Below are positions 59,780 to 64,000 of a stretch of 64,000 nt of DNA, piece after piece. The notes beneath the pieces are model-generated. The model was not told where the DNA came from, ran no database searches, and saw only the letters and a list, made by a program, of their open reading frames with translations. A program made the position numbers and the translations under genes. Position 1 is the stretch's first letter. The number at the start of each line of letters is the position of its first letter. The DNA comes from Planctomycetota bacterium (GTDB lineage: Bacteria > Planctomycetota > Phycisphaerae > Phycisphaerales > SM1A02), in assembly GCA_003671025.1 (NCBI GenBank), contig QWPW01000018.1:1-64000 (forward strand). The letters are read 5' to 3'.

Positions 59780-60247
59780 TCACTTGAGCGGCATCGTGTC
59801 GAGTCGTTCAAGCGCGTACGAACCTCCGAGCAACCCGAGTCGCTGCGGCAGATCGGTGATGAGCAGCGGGATGTTCGACGGCGCACTCCACACCACATCA
59901 AGGGTGGCGCTGCTGGCGTCGCTCCGCGAGTTGTTGTCGTCGACTCGCCCGATGACGAAGGTCATGCGCACTTCACTGGAATCGATCGCGCGGTCGATGG
60001 TGCCGCAATAGCGAGTGCTGATCCCGTTCTGGCCCACGATGAGTTCGAGTGCGCTCGAATTCTCCTGCTCGCGATGAACAGTGATGGTCACGCACGACGA
60101 ATCTCCCAGTCGCCAACACGCGTGCAGCATGGTCTTTGAAGGCGTCGTCGAATCGAGTTTGTCGATGCGCACTGCGTGCAGCGCGCTTGCAGAGAGGTTG
60201 GCACTTCGCGCCGCGAGTGATTGGTTGCCGCGCATGAGACTGGTCAT
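59780..60247 (-). CDS. Hypothetical protein translationally coupled to the GbsR-type regulator
   Basis: 155 residues from ATG at 60247, whose ATGA overlaps the regulator stop, a classic coupling arrangement that makes this frame credible. The N-terminal 30 residues are Ser/Ala/Arg-rich (MTSLMRGNQSLAARSANLSA). The rest alternates polar and hydrophobic residues as in a beta protein (CVTITVHREQENSSALELIV, then MTFVIGRVDDN, TLDVVWSAPSNIPLLITDLP). No signal peptide, membrane helix or recognised motif. It is probably a cytoplasmic protein linked to the regulator's function, for instance as effector or target. No family recognised. Confidence 0.68.
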   Translation of the reverse strand: MTSLMRGNQSLAARSANLSASALHAVRIDKLDSTTPSKTMLHACWRLGDSSCVTITVHREQENSSALELIVGQNGISTRYCGTIDRAIDSSEVRMTFVIGRVDDNNSRSDASSATLDVVWSAPSNIPLLITDLPQRLGLLGGSYALERLDTMPLK

Positions 60248-60840
60248 CGCGGAGCTCCCAACAGACGCGCGAGCACTTTGCTGGCGCGTTCGATGCCCTT
60301 GCCTGATTTCGAAACTGCGTTGGAAAGGCCATCGAAGAACACGCACAACGCGTGCAACTCCTCGATCTTCTGGTCGTGCAGTTTCTCGCGCTCACTGCGG
60401 CGACCGACCTTCGCGGGGCTGCCCTTGGGCGAGACGCGACAGGTACCCAGTTCTTCGACCAGCGGATCAAACTCACGGCGCTTGCGTGCGCGGAGGATGG
60501 TGTAGAACAGTTTCCACACGTCTTGCTCGGCGCTGTGAAACTCACGGCGATCGTTCTTGGTCGTGGACTTGACGCGCTGAACCAGTCCCCATTCGACGAG
60601 TTGCTTCAGTGTGGTGGAAACGCTTCCGCGCGAGATTCCCAGGCGTTCCATCATCTCTTCGGCGCACAGCGGTTCGCCCGCGATAAACAAGAGCGCGTGG
60701 ACTTCAGCCACGCTGCGTTGCACGCCCCAGCGCGTTCCCATCTCGCTCCAAAACGCGATGAAGCGATCTTGGGCAAGTCGCACCTCATCGTGCTTGGTTG
60801 CGGCGGGGACAGCGAGTGGGGGTTTGGCAGCGATCGACAT
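60244..60840 (-). CDS. GbsR/MarR-family transcriptional regulator
   Basis: A 198-residue winged-helix regulator of the GbsR type. The N-terminal half (about 20-110) is the DNA-binding domain: AQDRFIAFWSEMGTRWGVQR, SVAEVHALLFIAGEPLCAEE, MMERLGISRGSVSTTLKQLV and the wing WGLVQRVKSTTKNDRREFHS. Typical members respond to small solutes such as choline, or act in membrane-related control. The C-terminal half is helical and charged. Upstream lies a palindromic dyad that could be its operator, and the next gene overlaps its stop. Confidence 0.88.
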   Translation of the reverse strand: MSIAAKPPLAVPAATKHDEVRLAQDRFIAFWSEMGTRWGVQRSVAEVHALLFIAGEPLCAEEMMERLGISRGSVSTTLKQLVEWGLVQRVKSTTKNDRREFHSAEQDVWKLFYTILRARKRREFDPLVEELGTCRVSPKGSPAKVGRRSEREKLHDQKIEELHALCVFFDGLSNAVSKSGKGIERASKVLARLLGAPR

Positions 60841-60888
60841 AGCGAAGACATGAGTCTAGTTTCGCTGCTGCTCTCATGTGTTCGAACT

Positions 60889-60904
60889 TTCAGAAATCTC
60901 TGAA
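60889..60904. promoter_or_regulatory. Candidate operator dyad upstream of the GbsR-type regulator
   Basis: TTCAGA, four bases, TCTGAA: a perfect 6+6 palindrome centred about 56 bp upstream of the regulator start. A second inverted repeat, ACATGAG (60848-60854) and CTCATGT (60873-60879), lies between it and the gene. Winged-helix regulators of this class often bind such dyads and autoregulate; this is inferred. Confidence 0.4.
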
Positions 60905-61009
60905 TGTTGTGCACTTCGGCTCAGACATTTTTCGGGGGCTTTGCGGATTGAATCTCGAGCGAAGTACCCGGCGAAATCGCGGCAACACTCGTCGCCACCC
61001 ACACACGCG

Positions 61010-61051
61010 AGTGGGAAAAAAGAAGCAGCCCCGACGCGAGTCAGGGCTGCT
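61010..61051 (-). terminator. Terminator of the metzincin gene
   Basis: AGCAGCCC (61024-61031) pairs with GGGCTGCT (61044-61051); on the minus strand the stem is followed by TTCTTTTTTCCC. It lies 55 bp after the minus-strand stop at 61106. Confidence 0.88.
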
Positions 61052-61105
61052 GGAAGAGTTTTCACTTTCGACGCACTCGCGTCCTTCACCACTCATGACC
61101 AGTGA

Positions 61106-63979
61106 TCACTGATCCTGAACGTACTTGTAACCCGTGTTGATCGAGCTCGCGACCGAGACCGCGCCGTTAGTAGCCACGGCGCGAATGCGGTACTCAAACA
61201 CGATGCCTGCTGTCGCGCTCGCATCGAAGTATGAGCGCTGCGAGGTGGTACCGATCTGCGCGAAGTTACCCGCGGTACCCAAGCGTCGGCGGAGAACCTT
61301 GTAGGTCAACTGCGCGGCGGACGGAGCAGTCCACGTCACCTTCACGTAACCAGCAAATGTTCCGTCGCTCGCCGCCACGTTGGTTGGCGCAGCAGGAGCG
61401 GCGTAACCGGTGTTGGTTGAGCCTCGGTACGAGAGGGTGTTGAACGTGTCGGAGAAGGCCGCGATCGCGTAGACATACACCTCGCCAGTGACGGCGGTGG
61501 TATCGGTGTAGGTGAGTTGATTCGCAGGGAGGCCTTGGGCAATCGGAGCGATGGGCCATGGGGTTGGTCCCTGCACCTTACGCCACACCGCGTAACCGCC
61601 AGGAATCCAGTTGGCAGGGTGGTTCCAACGGAGGGCGACACCCGTCGTGCTCTCGCCATCGGCAGCCGAGACGATCTGTGGCGACGAGAGTTTGAATCCC
61701 ACGTCCGGAAGACTCGGCGCCGTAAAACCAGCGAGCGAGTTGAAACCCTTCAGCTTGTAGATGTAGTTGACTTCGTCGAACACATCGAAGTCGCTCCAGT
61801 TGTTCGCACTGCCCGCGAGGGTCTCGATCAACTCGAAGTCGCCGCCATCGGTGGCGCGGTAGACCTGCCACGACGTTGATGGACCTTGGCCAGACCAAGA
61901 GAGTTTCACGCGATCGGTGAACGGAGGCGTTGCGCCGTCGTTGTCGCCCGACGCCTTGAAGTTGGTTGGCGCGGGGAACGCGCGGGTGCCGTTGTCGTTG
62001 ATCCCGCTGGTCTGAGCTTCCTCGACACCTGCGATGAGGATGCCGCGCACTTCGTAGCGGTAGACGACACCAACTTCAGTGGCGGGGATCGGATCGGGAC
62101 CAGGAGTGCCATCGCCGTCCGAGTCGTAATCTGGATCTGGCGTGGTGTACGTTCCCGTGTCGTCGTAGTAGATTTCGGTGGTTTCGTCGATCCACAGCGG
62201 CGCACCGCCGAGGGTCGACCGGAAGACGCGGTACTTCGTCGGTGCGACTTCGGCTGGCAGCCACGTCAACGCGATCTTGTCGTCGAACAGGCCGTCGCTC
62301 GCCTCAAGGTCGCTTGGACCAGCAAGACCGATGTAGCCGTCTTCTGGACCAACCCACTCTCCAGGAGTGCCGTCTGCCTTGATCGAGCGAATGCGGTAGG
62401 CGTAGCTGAATCCGGGGGTCGCGGTGACGTCAGCGAAGGTGCCGACGGCGTTGCTGGCGAAGTTCACCAACGACGCGAACGCGCCCACCGCCGCAGAGCT
62501 CAATTTGCGCTGAAGGTTGTAGCCAAGTCCAGGGATCGAGGGTGTGTTCCATGTGAGCACGCACGCGTCAAGGAAGGTTCCATCCGTCGCCTTGAACAGC
62601 GTGGGATCAGTGATCGGGCACGGCGCGGTGACGCACCCGGCGCCACCGATGTGGTTGTCCATTTGCGCGATGTTCGCACCGGCGAAGTGGAGCGCGATGT
62701 TGGCCAGTCCGCCGGGGCAGAGATGGCAGTAGCTCATGATCGTGCCGTTGCTCGCGCCGGCGCAGTTGCCGTTGCCGCATCCGTCAACGCCGATGTTGTG
62801 GGTGTGCGCACATCCGCTGTTGTGTCCCATTTCGTGGGCGCACACGATGATGTCCCAGTTCTGGTTGTTGTTATCGACCACTGCGCCGTTGGGGAAGGGG
62901 AAAGATCCCTCGATGTTTCCCGAGCAGGCGAAGCCGTTGTCGGCGTTGCAGACGACGCTGAGATAAGCACAACCGCCGCCGAGATTGCGCGACGAGATGA
63001 TGTGCGCCAAGTCACGCGGAGTGGATCCAGCTGGACCACCGCCGCCGCCCCACGCATCCGCGAACTGCCCGAGCTGTCCGCACATGTCGCCCGAACTCCA
63101 CGGATCGGTCGTGCCCACATCCCACACGCGCAGGAAGTTCAGGACAGGGAAGACGTTTTCGTCGGCGTAGTAGATGACGTTGATGCCGGCGGCGATTTGC
63201 GCGCCGTAGTCGAGTGCATTCTGCGTGTTGCTGAACTGGCCGCGAAACTCGTTGTCGGTTTCAAAGGCCATCTCGATGGTCTTGCAGATTGGCAGGGCCG
63301 CGATGCCGCCCTCGGCGGGAATCTCTTCGGTGCCTGCCGCGTTGGGCTGCTTGATCGAGTCGGTGCCGCACTGCCACTCGGTCCAATTGATCGCGCCTTC
63401 GGGAAGGTTCGCGATATCGGTGATCACCACCGGCATCGAGCCATCGGGACCGTTGGAAATGCTGTGCATGCGTCCGTTGACGTTGATGAATCCCGAGACC
63501 ATCGACTCACCGAAGGAGAGGAAGACCAACGAGTCCGCTTCGCCCGCGATCGTGCCGCGGAACGAGCGAATGTTGGGGCGCATCGCGTAATCGGAGTAGG
63601 TCTCGCCTTGCGCGTTCACCTTCATCACACTGGTGGTGTGAAGATCGCCGAGGACATCAAACTCGCTGAGCACCAGATCAACCGTGTTGCCGCTTGGCAT
63701 CGGGAACTGCGTCAGTGAGAAGATCGTGCTGCCGCCGATCCGGTCGAGCAGATCGGGAAGGAAGCCAACCTCGGCGGCGCCACGGGGCAGCGCAATGGTG
63801 GGGATCGCTTGCGGGAGCAAGGGCGAGAGATGAATCGGAAGTTCACCGTTCGCCACGACGCTTTCGTCGATCGCGGCGGGAACGCTCACGTGTGCGACTC
63901 CTGAGGCGGTACTCAGGAAGGCAATCGGAGCGGAGAGGAGCGTGCAAGCGGTGAGTGCGAACGTGCGGTTGAACATCAT
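61106..63979 (-). CDS. Secreted metzincin (M12-type) metalloprotease with FN3-like modules
   Basis: A 957-residue secreted protease. Signal peptide (about 1-28), a propeptide-like beta region (about 30-215), then the catalytic domain with the metzincin motif HEMGHNSGCAH (H382, E383, H386, H392) and the Met-turn GTIMSYC (M415). Several cysteines in the domain suggest disulphides. From about 480 follow five or so fibronectin type III-like modules (LFKATDGTFLDACVLTWNTP..., LEASDGLFDDKIALTWLPAE..., FKASGDNDGATPPF..., NVAASDGTFAGYVKVTWTAP...). AAAGG eight bases before the ATG at 63979 is a good ribosome binding site; ATG at 63976 is possible. No C-terminal dockerin. Confidence 0.92.
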   Translation of the reverse strand: MMFNRTFALTACTLLSAPIAFLSTASGVAHVSVPAAIDESVVANGELPIHLSPLLPQAIPTIALPRGAAEVGFLPDLLDRIGGSTIFSLTQFPMPSGNTVDLVLSEFDVLGDLHTTSVMKVNAQGETYSDYAMRPNIRSFRGTIAGEADSLVFLSFGESMVSGFINVNGRMHSISNGPDGSMPVVITDIANLPEGAINWTEWQCGTDSIKQPNAAGTEEIPAEGGIAALPICKTIEMAFETDNEFRGQFSNTQNALDYGAQIAAGINVIYYADENVFPVLNFLRVWDVGTTDPWSSGDMCGQLGQFADAWGGGGGPAGSTPRDLAHIISSRNLGGGCAYLSVVCNADNGFACSGNIEGSFPFPNGAVVDNNNQNWDIIVCAHEMGHNSGCAHTHNIGVDGCGNGNCAGASNGTIMSYCHLCPGGLANIALHFAGANIAQMDNHIGGAGCVTAPCPITDPTLFKATDGTFLDACVLTWNTPSIPGLGYNLQRKLSSAAVGAFASLVNFASNAVGTFADVTATPGFSYAYRIRSIKADGTPGEWVGPEDGYIGLAGPSDLEASDGLFDDKIALTWLPAEVAPTKYRVFRSTLGGAPLWIDETTEIYYDDTGTYTTPDPDYDSDGDGTPGPDPIPATEVGVVYRYEVRGILIAGVEEAQTSGINDNGTRAFPAPTNFKASGDNDGATPPFTDRVKLSWSGQGPSTSWQVYRATDGGDFELIETLAGSANNWSDFDVFDEVNYIYKLKGFNSLAGFTAPSLPDVGFKLSSPQIVSAADGESTTGVALRWNHPANWIPGGYAVWRKVQGPTPWPIAPIAQGLPANQLTYTDTTAVTGEVYVYAIAAFSDTFNTLSYRGSTNTGYAAPAAPTNVAASDGTFAGYVKVTWTAPSAAQLTYKVLRRRLGTAGNFAQIGTTSQRSYFDASATAGIVFEYRIRAVATNGAVSVASSINTGYKYVQDQ

Positions 63980-64000
63980 GGATGAAACCTTTTATTTCTC

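Noticed and set aside
61886-63718. 610-codon open frame opposite the metzincin gene
   Set aside because: Antisense shadow; Val/Asp/Arg-rich with no motif, while the opposite strand has a complete protease.
1-64000. tRNA, rRNA, insertion sequences, phage or defence genes
   Set aside because: I looked through the intergenic spacers and recognised none; gene content and base composition look uniform along the window.

Overview
The window reads as one stretch of chromosome from a GC-rich, Gram-negative-type planctomycete, most likely class Phycisphaerae. The grounds are: secreted proteins ending in dockerin-like calcium-loop repeats (DxDGNGxVDAADLAxLL...WG), Cys-rich planctomycete-type secreted modules, a fused SecDF, a YajC with a long N-terminal extension, an M50 protease and a rhomboid sharing a C-terminal motif, an LPS Kdo transferase (outer membrane) and a MurE carrying the meso-DAP signature DNPR. 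Placement rests on protein style only; there is no rRNA in the window. I see no tRNA, rRNA, CRISPR array, insertion sequence or prophage. Genes are densely packed, with many 4-8 bp start/stop overlaps and some divergent pairs fewer than 20 bp apart.

Region by region. 0-8.1 kb (minus strand): a likely six-gene operon, read from 8.0 kb down: LolD-type ABC ATPase, FtsX-type permease with a His-rich extracytoplasmic loop, a membrane-anchored DUF3299-like protein, two adjacent M14 carboxypeptidase paralogues (the first lacking its catalytic residues) and an HI0933/BaiN-type flavoprotein. 8.1-11.3 kb: small hypothetical genes, a lipoprotein, a coiled-coil protein, a DUF3553-like protein, and hairpin- and repeat-rich spacers. 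11.3-25.5 kb: YmdB-like phosphoesterase, a fused hydantoinase/5-oxoprolinase, TlpA-like lipoprotein, Kdo transferase, PolX, RecG, XseA-XseB and a prepilin peptidase. 25.5-32.5 kb: OmpA-like lipoprotein, MCE (MlaD-like) and MlaF-like ATPase, Nudix hydrolase, site-2 protease, rhomboid, Tgt. 32.6-37 kb: YajC and SecDF, continuing the usual Tgt-YajC-SecDF order. 37-47 kb: LysM protein with a recent tandem duplication, NAD-type isocitrate dehydrogenase, a transglutaminase-like protein lacking catalytic residues, the MlaE-like permease (separated from MlaF/D by 13 kb), a four-repeat lamin-tail-like secreted protein, a second OmpA-like lipoprotein and a Minf_1886-type protein. 47.3-57.7 kb: AI-2E-family exporter, then a peptidoglycan run murE-murF-mraY-PBP2-rodA and rsmG. 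57.7-64 kb: an FG-GAP/ASPIC secreted protein with four dockerin-like loops, a GbsR/MarR-type regulator translationally coupled to an unknown gene, and a secreted metzincin protease with FN3-like modules.

How the genes fit together: the window is dominated by cell-envelope biology, namely peptidoglycan precursor synthesis and elongation (MurE, MurF, MraY, PBP2/RodA), protein export and membrane proteolysis (YajC/SecDF, rhomboid, site-2 protease, prepilin peptidase), lipid transport (MlaDEF-like), LPS (Kdo transferase), peptidoglycan-binding lipoproteins and large secreted proteins. DNA repair (PolX, RecG, XseAB) and tRNA/rRNA modification (Tgt, RsmG) are interspersed. The least familiar pieces are the 0-8 kb ABC/DUF3299/paired-M14 operon, the coupled regulator/unknown pair near 60 kb, and the secreted repeat proteins.
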